From NCBI RefSeq assembly GCF_905332535.1, contig NZ_CAJOCF010000004.1, positions 62,001-126,000 on the forward strand: a stretch of 64,000 bases of DNA. The letters are read 5' to 3'. This DNA is from Latilactobacillus fragifolii (lineage in GTDB: Bacteria > Bacillota > Bacilli > Lactobacillales > Lactobacillaceae). The position numbers were made by a program, and so were the translations under genes. This document shows positions 8,894 through 18,746 of the stretch, in pieces (positions within the stretch are counted from its first letter, which is position 1; every line of letters begins with the position of its first letter). The notes below the pieces were generated by a model. The model ran no database searches, was not told the DNA's origin, and saw nothing but the letters and a program-made list of their open reading frames with translations.

Positions 8894-9165
8894 CTGTAAC
8901 CTCCTAAGCTTTTTAAACGTTCGTGATGCCGATCTAGTCGCCGGTCGTGTTCGTCTGCCCGTTCGTCCAAACGTTCGATGTCTGTTTTTAAGTCAGACAG
9001 ATTGTTATTGAGCTGCTTAAAATTGTGATTAAGCTCTTTAATATCCCCTTGAAATGGCGCGAAAACTGCGTATTTAAAAAGCAGGCTGATTAAGCCTGCA
9101 ATAAAAGTAATAATCGCAATCAGTGAAGCCCACTCACCCCACGTTAGTCCACCTAATCCATGCAA
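8890..9165 (-). CDS. XhlA-like membrane/coiled-coil lysis protein
   Basis: Protein of 91 aa starting at TTG (9165), 7 nt after GGGAGG. One N-terminal membrane helix (about 13-35) is followed by a long coiled coil with LNNNLSDLKTD heptads and a very charged tail (DEHDRRLDRHHERL). This is the layout of XhlA-type partners of holins. It is translationally coupled to the holin. Role inferred from layout and position. Confidence 0.7.
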   Translation of the reverse strand: MHGLGGLTWGEWASLIAIITFIAGLISLLFKYAVFAPFQGDIKELNHNFKQLNNNLSDLKTDIERLDERADEHDRRLDRHHERLKSLGGYR

Positions 9166-9202
9166 ATTCGTTCCTCCCTACATAATTAATTTGAAACCAA
9201 TA

Positions 9203-9236
9203 AAAATAGCAATCCAGAATAAGGATTGCTATTTTA
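9203..9236. terminator. Terminator after the acetyltransferase gene
   Basis: AAAATAGCAATCC/GGATTGCTATTTT hairpin with T/A runs on both sides. It separates the tail-acetyltransferase genes from the lysis genes. Confidence 0.8.
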
Positions 9237-9239
9237 AAA

Positions 9240-9752
9240 CTATTCTAAATCTTTAATGCGTCGCGCTGGGACACCCGCATATAGTCCATTTGGCTCAGTA
9301 TCTTTTGTCACTATTGCTCCCGAAGCGATTACACATCCTTTTTCAATTGTAACGCCAGGCATCACTTTAACACCTTCGCCCAGCCATGAGCCATCTTTTA
9401 TTTCAATCGAGCCAGCGAATGTGTCACCGGCCCGCATTTTAGAATCGCCTATTTTGTGCGATACACAAATTAAACTAATATTTGGCGCCAAGAATACGTT
9501 GTCCCCCAGCTTTATCCTTGCTTCCGGTAATCCGTTTTGATAAATAAATGCCCCCCGATTGATCAATGAGCCATTGCCGATTTCAAGGTTAAATCCATCG
9601 ATGTGGTTGAATTTTTTAACCATCGCACTCCCATTAAATTTAACGCCAAGCTTTTTTAGAACCCTAATCTTAGACCTATTAGTCATGAGGTCGCTGATTA
9701 AAATATTACCAATTAATTCTTTTATTTTCTGTTTTCTACTTAATTTTGCCAA
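9240..9752 (-). CDS. Hexapeptide-repeat O-acetyltransferase
   Basis: Protein of 170 aa starting at TTG (9752) with GGAGG 7 nt upstream. Left-handed beta-helix hexapeptide repeats fill residues about 50-160 (IEIGNGS, IKLGDNVFL, IEIKDGSWLG, VTIEKGCVIASGAIVTKD) and it ends with the AGVPARRIK signature of the maltose/galactoside acetyltransferase family. The active-site region is VSHKIGD (His about 98). It lies directly after the tail tip gene in the late operon. The acceptor is unknown; a wall or teichoic-acid sugar is a reasonable guess. Confidence 0.8.
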   Translation of the reverse strand: MAKLSRKQKIKELIGNILISDLMTNRSKIRVLKKLGVKFNGSAMVKKFNHIDGFNLEIGNGSLINRGAFIYQNGLPEARIKLGDNVFLAPNISLICVSHKIGDSKMRAGDTFAGSIEIKDGSWLGEGVKVMPGVTIEKGCVIASGAIVTKDTEPNGLYAGVPARRIKDLE

Positions 9753-9790
9753 ATCAAGCCCTCCAATAAGTCGTTATATAAATTATAACT

Positions 9791-11866
9791 TTATTTAACG
9801 AGCTCGTCCATAACGTTAACATAACTAGTTGTTATACCGGTAACGCCATAATCAACTAATTTTTTAACTCGTTCAGTGTCCGAAACAGTCCAACATTCTG
9901 TTGTAAATCCCGCTTCCTTAATTTGATTCGGGATTGTGCTGTCTTGAATTAACCACTCACCATAATCCAGGAACACACGGTTATTACTGCTCTTTAGACC
10001 GCTCAAGTTACTAATAGTCTGTTCGTTAACTTCTCTCGAATATATATATCCATAGTCAGCATTAGGTTTAAGAGCATTAAGCTTATTTAAGTTGTCAATT
10101 CCGAAACTAATAAACGCGTATCTGCCATCGTCTAAACCATTACGATCAATGCAAGCTGTAACAATTCTAGCCTGGTCATCGGTGATTACACCCTTTAGCT
10201 CAATGTACGGGTATAGATTTAACGGTTTGACAAGTTTTAGAAATTCATCAAGCGTTAAAATCTGCTCACCTTTGTACTGCTTGCCCCATGCAAGCCCATA
10301 ATCGTAGTTTTTAAGCTGTGCTGTTGTTAAATCGCCCACCTTAAGCACTTCGGATAACTCTGTACCGTCAGCATTGCGAGCGGTTCGATTGATTGTGTCA
10401 TCATGGATAATCATCGGCTCATTATCTTTGTTAAAAGTTACATCGGTTTCAACCATGCTATAGCCGCGCGCCTTGGCTTGTTTAAACGCATAGGCTACAT
10501 TTTCAGGCGTATTATCATTGTAGCCACGGTGCATCACATTTTTTACAGCATCTTCAACGGACGTCTGCAATGCCACATTACGTGCCAACGGAATTTTTCC
10601 GAACAATTTATCGTCCATCACCCAAGGCATGGGCGACCAGCTTACGTTTAGCTGTTTAAAATCATCTTCATCTCCGTCAAAACGACGAATAATCATCACG
10701 ATTGCTTGGCTCGAATCTTGTGTTTTTGGCAGATTAGTGTAAGTTGACCAGCTGAACTCCCCGGTGTTAAGGCTGATTAATAGGTACGCTCCAGTTGATT
10801 GCGTCTCTGACCACCGCGGGATTTCAATGACCTTACCTTCCTTTGGCGCGCCAATCACAACTTGACCGTAGGCGTGAAAGACATAATCCGTATCGCCCGC
10901 TGGGAAGGTAACTGTTCGATTATGCTTGTCTATTTTGATAAAAGCCTCTGATGAAGGTCCCATGATTACGACATGATCTAATTTAGGGACATATTGACTA
11001 CGCCCGTTAATTGTTACTGGGAAAATCGATGTTGCAAAACTACCTTGTCGATAATTAAATATTGTTGTTTGATACGGTTCAACTGTCTCCCACCACTCTT
11101 TAAAAATAAAATCTTTATTTCTATAGTCAAATATCAGTTTGACAGCAGAATGTAAATCCTTTGTATTTTTAATCGTCAATCCTTCTTTTGGTAGCAAATA
11201 ATAAGAGCCTTCGAACTCGTTACCCCAGGATAACCGTGTCTGTACATCTCCAGTATTCGGGAAAGTAAATATGCCGGAATCCGGATTATAATCAGCCGGA
11301 TTACCCTTTGGAATATCGATTGTTAAATTTAGAATATTTTTAGAAACTTTATAATAATCAACTGATTCATCCTCAATCCCTACAGATTGATAAATCCCAG
11401 CATCTTTCCACGCGCCGTTGGTCCAAATATACTTGTGCCCATTATCCGCAGTAATAAACAATCCTGGTTTGCCGTTTGGATATTTCGATTTTAATTCGCC
11501 TACACTAGCTACCGTTTCTGGTACATAACTTAGTTGCGATAAGTAATCATCGATATATGTTTTGTCAGCTTTATTCGCTAGTCTTGAATTAGTAACGGCA
11601 ATAGCATTATCTTGCGCATCTTCGCGAATGCCGAGCAACTCAAAATTCCCACGAGCTGCTGCAACCTCCGCTGATTGATTCCCGCCAGCCTCTTGCATCA
11701 GCTTAACTAATGCTTCACCTTGTTGGGCGATTGCTTCACGAGTGTCCACACCATACGTTTTATGGCGGATTGCCTTGCTGATTTCACCGATTGGTTGTAA
11801 TTTACTGCCGTCAAACGGTGTTGGATCCCGATAATCTACTGTATCTCTTTTAATTTCATCTGCCAC
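9791..11866 (-). CDS. Tail fibre/receptor-binding protein with glycerophosphodiesterase domain
   Basis: Protein of 691 aa starting at GTG (11866) after GGGGGAG. The N-terminal part (1-150) is like lactobacillar tail fibres (DTREAIAQQGEALVKLMQE; a GLFITADNGHKYIW repeat), followed by an unassigned middle region. Residues 446-691 are a complete GDPD domain: His446-Arg447 (HRGYNDNTPEN), Glu473, Asp475 (METDVTF-like), His488 (IIHDD) and Glu556 (YIELKG). GDPD enzymes cleave glycerophosphodiesters, so it may cut glycerol-phosphate teichoic acids during adsorption. It overlaps the previous gene by 11 nt. Confidence 0.88.
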   Translation of the reverse strand: MADEIKRDTVDYRDPTPFDGSKLQPIGEISKAIRHKTYGVDTREAIAQQGEALVKLMQEAGGNQSAEVAAARGNFELLGIREDAQDNAIAVTNSRLANKADKTYIDDYLSQLSYVPETVASVGELKSKYPNGKPGLFITADNGHKYIWTNGAWKDAGIYQSVGIEDESVDYYKVSKNILNLTIDIPKGNPADYNPDSGIFTFPNTGDVQTRLSWGNEFEGSYYLLPKEGLTIKNTKDLHSAVKLIFDYRNKDFIFKEWWETVEPYQTTIFNYRQGSFATSIFPVTINGRSQYVPKLDHVVIMGPSSEAFIKIDKHNRTVTFPAGDTDYVFHAYGQVVIGAPKEGKVIEIPRWSETQSTGAYLLISLNTGEFSWSTYTNLPKTQDSSQAIVMIIRRFDGDEDDFKQLNVSWSPMPWVMDDKLFGKIPLARNVALQTSVEDAVKNVMHRGYNDNTPENVAYAFKQAKARGYSMVETDVTFNKDNEPMIIHDDTINRTARNADGTELSEVLKVGDLTTAQLKNYDYGLAWGKQYKGEQILTLDEFLKLVKPLNLYPYIELKGVITDDQARIVTACIDRNGLDDGRYAFISFGIDNLNKLNALKPNADYGYIYSREVNEQTISNLSGLKSSNNRVFLDYGEWLIQDSTIPNQIKEAGFTTECWTVSDTERVKKLVDYGVTGITTSYVNVMDELVK

Positions 11867-13364
11867 TATTTTCTCCCCCTTCCAACGCAGTTAAGCGTTT
11901 CTCAAAATTTCTATTAATAGTTTCCTGTTTTGTATTTAGCGTGGTTTGTTCTTTTTTAAAATCATCTAGTGCTAGCACCGAATCTGCTACCTCAGCTAAG
12001 TTGTTGATGATTGTCTCTGTCTGGTGCTCTAGCGCGCTTAATTGCTTACTAATTGTGGCTAGGTCGACGTTGCCGATATTGGCAATTAACTTATCGTAGG
12101 CCTGTTTGAGCGTGGTTAGCTCCGTGGTGGTAGTGGCTAGCTCTTTGGTGAGTGTGGTGACTTTGGTGGCTTGAAGTGCCACTTTCACTTTCATTTCTTG
12201 AATGGCAATCACGTTTTTCATTTTGATGGCCAACTCATAGTCTTCCTGACTTAATAATTTATCACCGATTGAGAGCGTTGAGCTGAGTGGGTTACATATG
12301 TCTAACGACTGGCCGACAATTCGTAACTGCTCATCAATGCCCATCAGCGGATTGATGGTGCGGTGATAGTTTCCCACTTCAAAAGCATCAACCATCTTGC
12401 CTGTCAAAAGACTGAGGTCCACAGCACTTACTTGGAACTGTTCTTTAATAAGTCGTTGACTATCTAGCATTGCTTGCCCTTTTGATTTCAGGATTGAGGC
12501 AACTTTGACGTCGTCCCAGACTTCCGGATGTACTACTCGACCAATCTGAGCAACCAATTTTTGTGAGACTAAAAAAGGACTGCCAGCGTTGACAGTCTCA
12601 ATTGTTAATCGCGGTTGTGATATGTCGGTATTATTCTCATCTGCTTGTGTCGTTGTTTCAGCGCGTGCACCCAAGGGCTTAATGATTGAATACACTGTGC
12701 TAGGATTAAGCGCCCTTTTGATGGATAGCAGATTGCTCGCCAAACGAATCTCTTGATTGCTTTGAACTGCGATTTCTGGCATGTAGTCGAGGTATAGTCC
12801 ATCCGATTCGTGGCGGAGTCGCATCTCACCGCCATACTTTGTGATCAGTTTATCTTTGATAGTCTCGTAGGTTGTTTTTGAGTCATCAATCGACTTGTAG
12901 ACGTTATCCGATGGGCTGGTCACGGTGACTTGCCCTAGCTTAATTTTTTTGAACGTATCAACTTGGCGATTGTGCACGTCAATTATGTGTTGGAGAAACG
13001 ACTGCAAATCATTGTTTGCCAACGCATAGTAGTCTTGCGTTGAATCGTGCAAGAATGCGAGCAGCCCCTCACAGGTAATTTCTTTGTTAAACTCACCACT
13101 AGTTGCCATTGAATCGGTGGTCGGGAGCACGCGCCCTTCAAAGAGCACCTGATTACGTTTGGGAACCGTCACTTTCACGAATGTTGTCATCCCTTTAAAG
13201 TCATTGTAGTAGGGTGATTTTGGGCTAATGCTAAATTGAAACGAATCAATTGCATCAATATCCCGCGTAATCTTAGCTGTTAAAAGCTTGGTATCGTTGA
13301 GGTTCTCCGAATGAATTGTGTGCTCCACACCATTCCAGCCATTTCTTACAGTCACCCGATACAT
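11856..13364 (-). CDS. Tail-associated protein (prophage endopeptidase-tail/Tal family)
   Basis: Protein of 502 aa, ATG at 13364 after GGAG. The first 370 residues follow the siphoviral Tal/gp3-like hub fold (N-terminal MYRVTVRNGWNG; FEGRVLPTTDS; CEGLLAFLHDS; YGGEMRLRH). Residues about 380-500 form a coiled coil rich in Leu/Thr. It lies between Dit and the fibre gene, the normal baseplate order. No wall-hydrolase domain is visible at the C-terminus, so it is probably a structural hub. Confidence 0.8.
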   Translation of the reverse strand: MYRVTVRNGWNGVEHTIHSENLNDTKLLTAKITRDIDAIDSFQFSISPKSPYYNDFKGMTTFVKVTVPKRNQVLFEGRVLPTTDSMATSGEFNKEITCEGLLAFLHDSTQDYYALANNDLQSFLQHIIDVHNRQVDTFKKIKLGQVTVTSPSDNVYKSIDDSKTTYETIKDKLITKYGGEMRLRHESDGLYLDYMPEIAVQSNQEIRLASNLLSIKRALNPSTVYSIIKPLGARAETTTQADENNTDISQPRLTIETVNAGSPFLVSQKLVAQIGRVVHPEVWDDVKVASILKSKGQAMLDSQRLIKEQFQVSAVDLSLLTGKMVDAFEVGNYHRTINPLMGIDEQLRIVGQSLDICNPLSSTLSIGDKLLSQEDYELAIKMKNVIAIQEMKVKVALQATKVTTLTKELATTTTELTTLKQAYDKLIANIGNVDLATISKQLSALEHQTETIINNLAEVADSVLALDDFKKEQTTLNTKQETINRNFEKRLTALEGGENSGR

Positions 13365-13365
13365 A

Positions 13366-14100
13366 TTAGATCAACTCCTTATGCCAATTAAATGACAGTT
13401 TACCCGTACCAATCACGGTGATGGTAATCTCGCCAGTTGGCAACATAAAGTCCGGACTGCTAGACGTGCCAGCATTTAATGTGAATCGTTGCCCGCCCAC
13501 TTCAATCGTAAACGGCGCACTGGCAACCAGTTCGGGTGAAATAGATGTGGCACCGATATTAAACAACGTAATCACCCGCCTACCGACGATGTCAAACTCA
13601 GTATTTTGGGCAATATCGGTTTCAAAATTGAAATCGTCCCAGATATCGTTGCCCTCCACTAATTCATCGATACGGAATGGATAGCAAGTGAACTCGACCG
13701 ACAATTTACCATAAGCACGCATCTCATCCCATGATGGTTCTTTTTGCACCTCACCTAAATAGTAATAATTGTGCATGATGTCGTCCTTGAGCTTCACTTT
13801 CTGCATTGGTGCCATTAACCAATTGACGACCTGCGTCCATAATGAATAGAGACGCTCTTTTGACTGATTAGCGCCATCGCGGACAATGAACGTCATTTTG
13901 ATGGTGCGTTCCTTGTAGGTTTGACCACCGTATAAAGCCGAGATATCCAAAACAGTATTGCTAAAAGGAATCGCCTGTGTGATTTTATTTTTAGCTGGCA
14001 TCCCTACCGTTTTAGCTTGAACGTCCAAACCAAAGTCATTAGATCGGTGACCATTAAATTCAATCCCATACGCGTACTTAGATTTTATTGCCAATTGCAA
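13366..14100 (-). CDS. Distal tail protein (Dit)
   Basis: Protein of 244 aa of the Sipho_tail family: N-terminal [17 protein letters not shown], the [18 protein letters not shown] strand region, and a C-terminal galectin-like part. It forms the hexameric ring linking the tail tube to the baseplate. It starts at TTG (14100, or in-frame TTG 14094, which has better spacing from AAAGGA) and overlaps the tape measure gene by 23 nt. Confidence 0.85.
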   Translation of the reverse strand: MQLAIKSKYAYGIEFNGHRSNDFGLDVQAKTVGMPAKNKITQAIPFSNTVLDISALYGGQTYKERTIKMTFIVRDGANQSKERLYSLWTQVVNWLMAPMQKVKLKDDIMHNYYYLGEVQKEPSWDEMRAYGKLSVEFTCYPFRIDELVEGNDIWDDFNFETDIAQNTEFDIVGRRVITLFNIGATSISPELVASAPFTIEVGGQRFTLNAGTSSSPDFMLPTGEITITVIGTGKLSFNWHKELI

Positions 14101-16573
14101 GATTCCTTTCTTTTAGTTGACTGCGCCGTGCGGTCTCAGTCGAACCGTATTCTTCATACGCCGTAGCAAATGAAGAACCATCGACCACGGTGCGCTTCTC
14201 GGCAATGATGCGGAGTAAACTGAGCATTTCCGCGTTGTTGGCTGCATTAGTTGGTGCAGCGTGCATATTGTAAACCGTTGGCGTTGGGCGCATCATCTGC
14301 GCGAGGTTGTTCCCAGTCAACGCCGCCGGTTCATCAAATGCTAACGATGGCGTCATCGACAAACTTAAACGATCAGCCATCCCAGAGACTGTTGTTTGGA
14401 CATCGCGGAATGAATCTTGCAGACTCTTATTAAATCCGCCCATGATTGCATTCCCAGCTGGAATTAATAACTTTGCATCATAACTAATCGGGCCTTTATG
14501 TTCCTTAATCCATGTCGCAATACCACCAACGAAACTTTTAACCTTTTCAAAGGCGGCTTTTAAACCGCTCAGAAAACCGTTCATGATTGCGACACCTGCA
14601 CCGCTTAAATCGATATGCGTCAGACTACTAAATACGTTTCTGATACCGCCAATTATCCCGCTGATATTACCAGCGACACCGGAAATCACAGCACGCATCC
14701 CATTAAATGCACCTGATACCAGCGAACGCATCGTCCCAGCAAAATTGCCCAAGCTGCTGAATGTATTCCGGACACCATTGACCATCCCCATAATGCCACT
14801 ACCAGCTGCTGAAATAGTAGCGCGAATCAGATTCCATGCACTACTTAACAGTGACCGCAAGATGCTACCAGCAGAACCAAGCGAGGTGAATACCAACTTG
14901 ATACCGCCGATTGTCCCGCTAATCACGTTACCCGCAATCGAAACGGCTGACTGAATGTTACTCCATGCGTTAGAAAGCATTGAGCGTAGTCCATTACCCG
15001 CACTGCCTAATCCAGCAAACATTCCGATAACAGTCCCAACCCAACTAGCTACGACTGACAGTACTGGGGCAATTGCATTAAATGCCCCAACTAGCACCGA
15101 AATAATCGGTGTTAAGAATCCGATAGCAATCCTAATGAGATCAAACGCAGCGGAAATCCCCATCAGAATCCCTTTAAATACACCACCGAGAAATGCCCCG
15201 ATGACTTGAAACGCTGGCATTAATGCACTGGCTAATACTGTAATGAGCGGTTGCGCTGCATTCCACAATCCGACAAACGACGTTATAACACTTGAGATTG
15301 CAGGCCCCACAATGCCCATCATGGTGCTAAAACCCGTGGTAACAGCTGGCACAATCGCCGATGCCAAATTTTGAAGTCCGCTGAAATCAAGCTTGGTAAA
15401 TGCGTCCCCAATCATTTGTACAATTGGCGTGATTGCCCCAACAACGGTTGTGAATAGCGCTGGCAGTTGCGTGAAGATTGTCCCCAACGTGTTTGAGATA
15501 ACCGGCCCAATTGATTGGAAGATTGATTGCAATGCTGTTTTAACCGTTGAACCGAATTGCGTCACGGTTGACACAATGCCACCTAATGATGCGGTAACAG
15601 CACTCGGCCCACCTGCCATACCTTGCGTTAATCCACTGATCAACTGTTGCCCACCCGCCATAAAACTGGGGGCGGCATCTGCAATGAATGTGGTGATTGC
15701 ACCAGGTAACGCTTTTAAAATGTTACCAACCATCGGAATGAAGTTGTTAAACAAAAACGTCGATGTGGTTTCCGCTAATGCTTGTAATGATGGCCCGATA
15801 TCTTGTCCTAGCGACATCTTCCCAAGCACATTGGACAGTGAAGCCTTCATTGACTCAAACGAACCACTGAACGTGCTGGCGGCTTCCTTGGCAGTCGTAC
15901 CAGTAATATCTAACTCACCTTGAACAACGTGAATCGCGTTGTAAGCATCGGCTAAGTTACTCATGTCGTATTTTTGCCCGGAGATTTTTTGTGCATCGTC
16001 CAATAACCGTTGCATTTCTTCTTTGGTCCCACCGTAACCAAGCTTTAAGTTGTCCAGCATTGTGTAGTTTTGTTTGGCGAAGCCTTGGTAAGCATGTTGG
16101 ATATCACCAATGCTCGTCCCCATCTTATTGGCATTATCGGACATGTCAATCATCGCCATGTTCCCGATGTCGGCCGCCTTTTCAGTGTCGCCACCAACCG
16201 ATTGAAGCAAGCTGGCACTAAAACTCGTCACGTTTTCCATATAAGCATTCGCCGACAATCCAGCTGTCTTATAAGCTTCATTGGCAAAACCTTTCACCTT
16301 ATTGGCACTACCTTTAAACAGGGTCTCAATCCCACCAAGCGATTGTTGAAGGTCTGCCCCTTCTGACAAAGATGATGAGATTATTTTCCCAAGCGTTGCG
16401 CCAACAGCGGCGACCCCCGCAATTGCGGCAAGCTTAATGCCTGTGCCAATTTTGGAGCCGGCACTTTTGCCTGCTGAATCCGCCTCAGGATCTAACTGTC
16501 CCTTAATTGCCCCGCTAATCCCCTTAGCTGATGGCACAATTTGGACATAGGCTTGCCCAAGTTCAGTTGCCAT
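14078..16573 (-). CDS. Tape measure protein
   Basis: Protein of 831 aa. The N-terminal [17 protein letters not shown] and the phage_tail_MP segment ([32 protein letters not shown]) are typical, followed by long hydrophobic and Ser/Ala/Gly-rich repeats (residues about 330-640). It sets tail length and may help DNA entry. It is the longest gene of the tail module and follows the gpG/gpGT pair. Confidence 0.92.
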   Translation of the reverse strand: MATELGQAYVQIVPSAKGISGAIKGQLDPEADSAGKSAGSKIGTGIKLAAIAGVAAVGATLGKIISSSLSEGADLQQSLGGIETLFKGSANKVKGFANEAYKTAGLSANAYMENVTSFSASLLQSVGGDTEKAADIGNMAMIDMSDNANKMGTSIGDIQHAYQGFAKQNYTMLDNLKLGYGGTKEEMQRLLDDAQKISGQKYDMSNLADAYNAIHVVQGELDITGTTAKEAASTFSGSFESMKASLSNVLGKMSLGQDIGPSLQALAETTSTFLFNNFIPMVGNILKALPGAITTFIADAAPSFMAGGQQLISGLTQGMAGGPSAVTASLGGIVSTVTQFGSTVKTALQSIFQSIGPVISNTLGTIFTQLPALFTTVVGAITPIVQMIGDAFTKLDFSGLQNLASAIVPAVTTGFSTMMGIVGPAISSVITSFVGLWNAAQPLITVLASALMPAFQVIGAFLGGVFKGILMGISAAFDLIRIAIGFLTPIISVLVGAFNAIAPVLSVVASWVGTVIGMFAGLGSAGNGLRSMLSNAWSNIQSAVSIAGNVISGTIGGIKLVFTSLGSAGSILRSLLSSAWNLIRATISAAGSGIMGMVNGVRNTFSSLGNFAGTMRSLVSGAFNGMRAVISGVAGNISGIIGGIRNVFSSLTHIDLSGAGVAIMNGFLSGLKAAFEKVKSFVGGIATWIKEHKGPISYDAKLLIPAGNAIMGGFNKSLQDSFRDVQTTVSGMADRLSLSMTPSLAFDEPAALTGNNLAQMMRPTPTVYNMHAAPTNAANNAEMLSLLRIIAEKRTVVDGSSFATAYEEYGSTETARRSQLKERNLAIGNKI

Positions 16574-16952
16574 TATTTAGCTCACCTCCTGTAATTAAGT
16601 TATTTCTAATTCGTTCAAAATCCTCGCCGGAGTCAAAAGTGACAGCCGAATCCGCAGATTGCTTTTTCTGGGGGCCCATGACGGCGTCTAGAATTGATTG
16701 TGGCTTATTAGCACCGCGTTCAGCATCTTTAGACCGCGACCACAGTAACAGATTCACAGCATCTAAAATCCCCATTAGCACTTGTGTATTGATAGGGACT
16801 GCTTGTTGGTTCATCTTCAATTTGATGCGTGAATCATTACGCAAATTACACGAAAAAGCAGCTACCGTGAACAACGGTAACTGCTGATAGTCGTATATTT
16901 GATAGGTTTCTGCGAGATCACTTATCAGTGCATCTTTATCCACCCTAATCAT
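16563..16952 (-). CDS. Tail assembly chaperone T domain, made by -1 frameshift
   Basis: Open for 129 aa from an internal ATG (16952), but that ATG has no ribosome site. In the -1 frame the reading continues from the slippery site in gpG as L-I-I-L-A-E and then this sequence, giving a gpGT fusion of about 222 aa. The segment [11 protein letters not shown] matches the T domain of siphoviral chaperones. It would deliver the tape measure protein during tail assembly. The independent ATG is probably not used. Confidence 0.8.
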   Translation of the reverse strand: MIRVDKDALISDLAETYQIYDYQQLPLFTVAAFSCNLRNDSRIKLKMNQQAVPINTQVLMGILDAVNLLLWSRSKDAERGANKPQSILDAVMGPQKKQSADSAVTFDSGEDFERIRNNLITGGELNNGN

Positions 16953-16966
16953 CTCGGCAAGGATTA

Positions 16967-17230
16967 TTAGTTTTTTGTTTCGTTCTTGCTTTGCATAATT
17001 TGTCTGATTTCCTCGGTCATTGCTTTAGGTGGCACCATGCCATCTTTAGTCCGCACATGGTCTTTTAACCGCTTGGCACCATCATCACCCAGTAGCAACT
17101 TGATTACTCTTGGTAATGCCATTGTGTTGTCTTCAAGGTCGCTTAAAGCTTCAAGTAGCTCATAGTTTTCAGCTCGTTCTTGCGAGACTGCAAATTTAAA
17201 CCCCGATTTCGTTTTACCTTCTAAAAACAT
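16967..17230 (-). CDS. Tail assembly chaperone gpG
   Basis: Protein of 87 aa, ATG at 17230 overlapping the major tail protein stop (TAATG), with GAGGGGG 7 nt upstream. Acidic and helical, ending NETKN. Its last two codons form the slippery heptamer A AAA AAC, so a fraction of ribosomes should continue into the T domain. Position between major tail and tape measure genes is diagnostic. Confidence 0.85.
   Translation of the reverse strand: MFLEGKTKSGFKFAVSQERAENYELLEALSDLEDNTMALPRVIKLLLGDDGAKRLKDHVRTKDGMVPPKAMTEEIRQIMQSKNETKN
16970..16976 (-). promoter_or_regulatory. Programmed -1 frameshift slippery site
   Basis: A_AAA_AAC read in the gpG zero frame, with the stop TAA immediately after. After a -1 slip the next codons are CTA ATA ATC CTT GCC GAG ATG, leading straight into the T domain. 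Confidence 0.88.
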
Positions 17231-17832
17231 TATTTTGCCCCCTCAGTTGTCTTACTTTCCAGGTCAGTTGTTGCCTTTGGCTTTTGAATGTATTCGTAAT
17301 GGGTGTTGGCTTCTGGTGTGTCATCTGGAATTGCTGATAAAGTTGTTTCATAACCAACGGCATCTCCATCCGCATAAGTGATGTCACCGACTTCTGAAAC
17401 CTTGCCATTTGGAATAACAATCCGCTTCAAAATACCACCTTTTAGCACCATATCAAATACAAGGACGTGTTCTTGCAATTCGACCGAATTGGCTTTGATC
17501 GCAATTACTGTATCCAAAGTTCCCGATACGTTTTCAGGGCCATAAACTTCTTTCAACACTTCAACGTTGGTTGCTTCCAGCAAGGTGTATTGGAAAGTAT
17601 CTTCTTTTTCGGTTTGCGTCGAATTAACAACAGCACCACCCCATGCTTTGATTGTTTCCGACTTACCCGAGTTAGTATTAACCAACCCATCATCTGAAAT
17701 ATATCCCAATCCTTTAAACGTATCGGGTAATTTGGTAATTGCGTCTGTAGGGAGCTTGGTCCCTAATGGTGCCGTATAAATCGCACCGCCAATTTTAGGC
17801 TTGGCGGTCGTTACATTTTTTGCATCTGCCAT
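17230..17832 (-). CDS. Major tail protein
   Basis: Protein of 200 aa, ATG at 17832. The start region KPKIGGAIYTAPLGTKLP and the core FKGLGYISDDGLVNTNSGKS are typical of phi13/HK97-type major tail proteins of lactic acid bacteria phages. It forms the tail tube. It follows the tail completion genes and precedes gpG. Confidence 0.85.
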   Translation of the reverse strand: MADAKNVTTAKPKIGGAIYTAPLGTKLPTDAITKLPDTFKGLGYISDDGLVNTNSGKSETIKAWGGAVVNSTQTEKEDTFQYTLLEATNVEVLKEVYGPENVSGTLDTVIAIKANSVELQEHVLVFDMVLKGGILKRIVIPNGKVSEVGDITYADGDAVGYETTLSAIPDDTPEANTHYEYIQKPKATTDLESKTTEGAK

Positions 17833-17843
17833 TAATAAGCCTC

Positions 17844-18179
17844 CTAATAGTAATTAATATCAAACACCGCTTGATAGCGATATTCCTTGGTTGTGGTATC
17901 GGTGAAATCGTAGTCGCTGTTAAGACTAACCCCACTAATCACATCTAGCGTCACTAGGTCTTCAACAACGCATTTCAATTCTTCGTTTAGCATACCCGCT
18001 TCGTATTTCGACTTACCATAACTTTGAAATGCAACGGTGCCAGACAACAAATGGTTCTTTTTAGCACCACCTGTTTTTTCAAAAATAACATAGCTGGCTG
18101 GCATCTTGTTTTGGCGGTCGGTGTAAGCCGGCACGGACAAATGGGCGTTCAAAAAGTTTAAGATAGTGACTTCAATCAT
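17844..18179 (-). CDS. Tail terminator/completion protein
   Basis: Protein of 111 aa. The order (just before the major tail protein) and the pattern MIEVTILNFLNAHLSVPAY, MPASYVIFEKTGG and ending YRYQAVFDINYY fit the tail terminator family (gp17/gpU-like). It caps the tail and joins it to the head. The start shares one base with the stop of its upstream neighbour. Confidence 0.7.
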   Translation of the reverse strand: MIEVTILNFLNAHLSVPAYTDRQNKMPASYVIFEKTGGAKKNHLLSGTVAFQSYGKSKYEAGMLNEELKCVVEDLVTLDVISGVSLNSDYDFTDTTTKEYRYQAVFDINYY

Positions 18180-18415
18180 TAGCGCACCGCCTTTAGGATC
18201 GTATTATTCTTCATGTTATCACGCTTTGCTTTGATAGTTTTAGCGCGCACCATCGCATTAGCACGGTTCTCACCGACGTAAATATCTTGCACGTAACCAT
18301 CTCCGCATCGCTTCCGGATAGCAGTCGCCCGTTCCGTTAAAACAGCTTGCATCTCGGATGACTTTAGCAGCTGACCAATACCAGCGTAATTAAGCGCGAA
18401 CCCTTTTTTACGCAT
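18179..18415 (-). CDS. Head-tail joining/tail completion protein (gp10-like, short)
   Basis: Protein of 78 aa, strongly basic (MRKKGFALNYAG; RANAMVRAKTIKAKRDN). The GYVQDIYVGENRANAMV segment is like the second half of HK97 gp10-type proteins. Position in the connector cluster supports the call. Overlaps the upstream gene by 8 nt. Confidence 0.65.
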   Translation of the reverse strand: MRKKGFALNYAGIGQLLKSSEMQAVLTERATAIRKRCGDGYVQDIYVGENRANAMVRAKTIKAKRDNMKNNTILKAVR

Positions 18416-18746
18416 AGCGTTCCACCATCACTTTCTTATTCCAATCGAGGGGGATAAGGTCGTCAATCCCTTCAAGTGGCATCCCGAATACTTTCCAACG
18501 CTGGCCAAAAAACACAACCGACTTATTTTCCCAATCGTGTGTGTCGCCTTTGGGAATGGCCAACGTGTAAACCGCCTTACGCCCCGTTAAATTAAGCTGG
18601 TTGGTGATATCATCGGCCGACACGGGGGCAACTAGTACGTTGCTGATTTCGACCGGCTTATCTTCTATGATTGGATTGCCTAACGGATCTGTGCCCGTTT
18701 GAACCTGGTCAATTAATGTAATCGTGATTCCCTGTATCTTCTGCAT
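18408..18746 (-). CDS. Head closure protein (head-tail adaptor)
   Basis: Protein of 112 aa from the ATG at 18746 (MQKIQGITITLI), 9 nt after GGGGTGA. The beta-rich pattern with DPLGNPIIEDKPVEI and AIPKGDTHDWENKSVVFFGQRW fits SPP1 gp16-type stopper proteins. It overlaps the connector gene upstream by 38 nt. Confidence 0.7.
   Translation of the reverse strand: MQKIQGITITLIDQVQTGTDPLGNPIIEDKPVEISNVLVAPVSADDITNQLNLTGRKAVYTLAIPKGDTHDWENKSVVFFGQRWKVFGMPLEGIDDLIPLDWNKKVMVERYA

Noticed and set aside
14583-15923. Series of long plus-strand frames opposite the tape measure gene
   Set aside because: They mirror the repetitive Ala/Ile/Pro-rich codons of the tape measure gene and have no start signals; antisense shadows.
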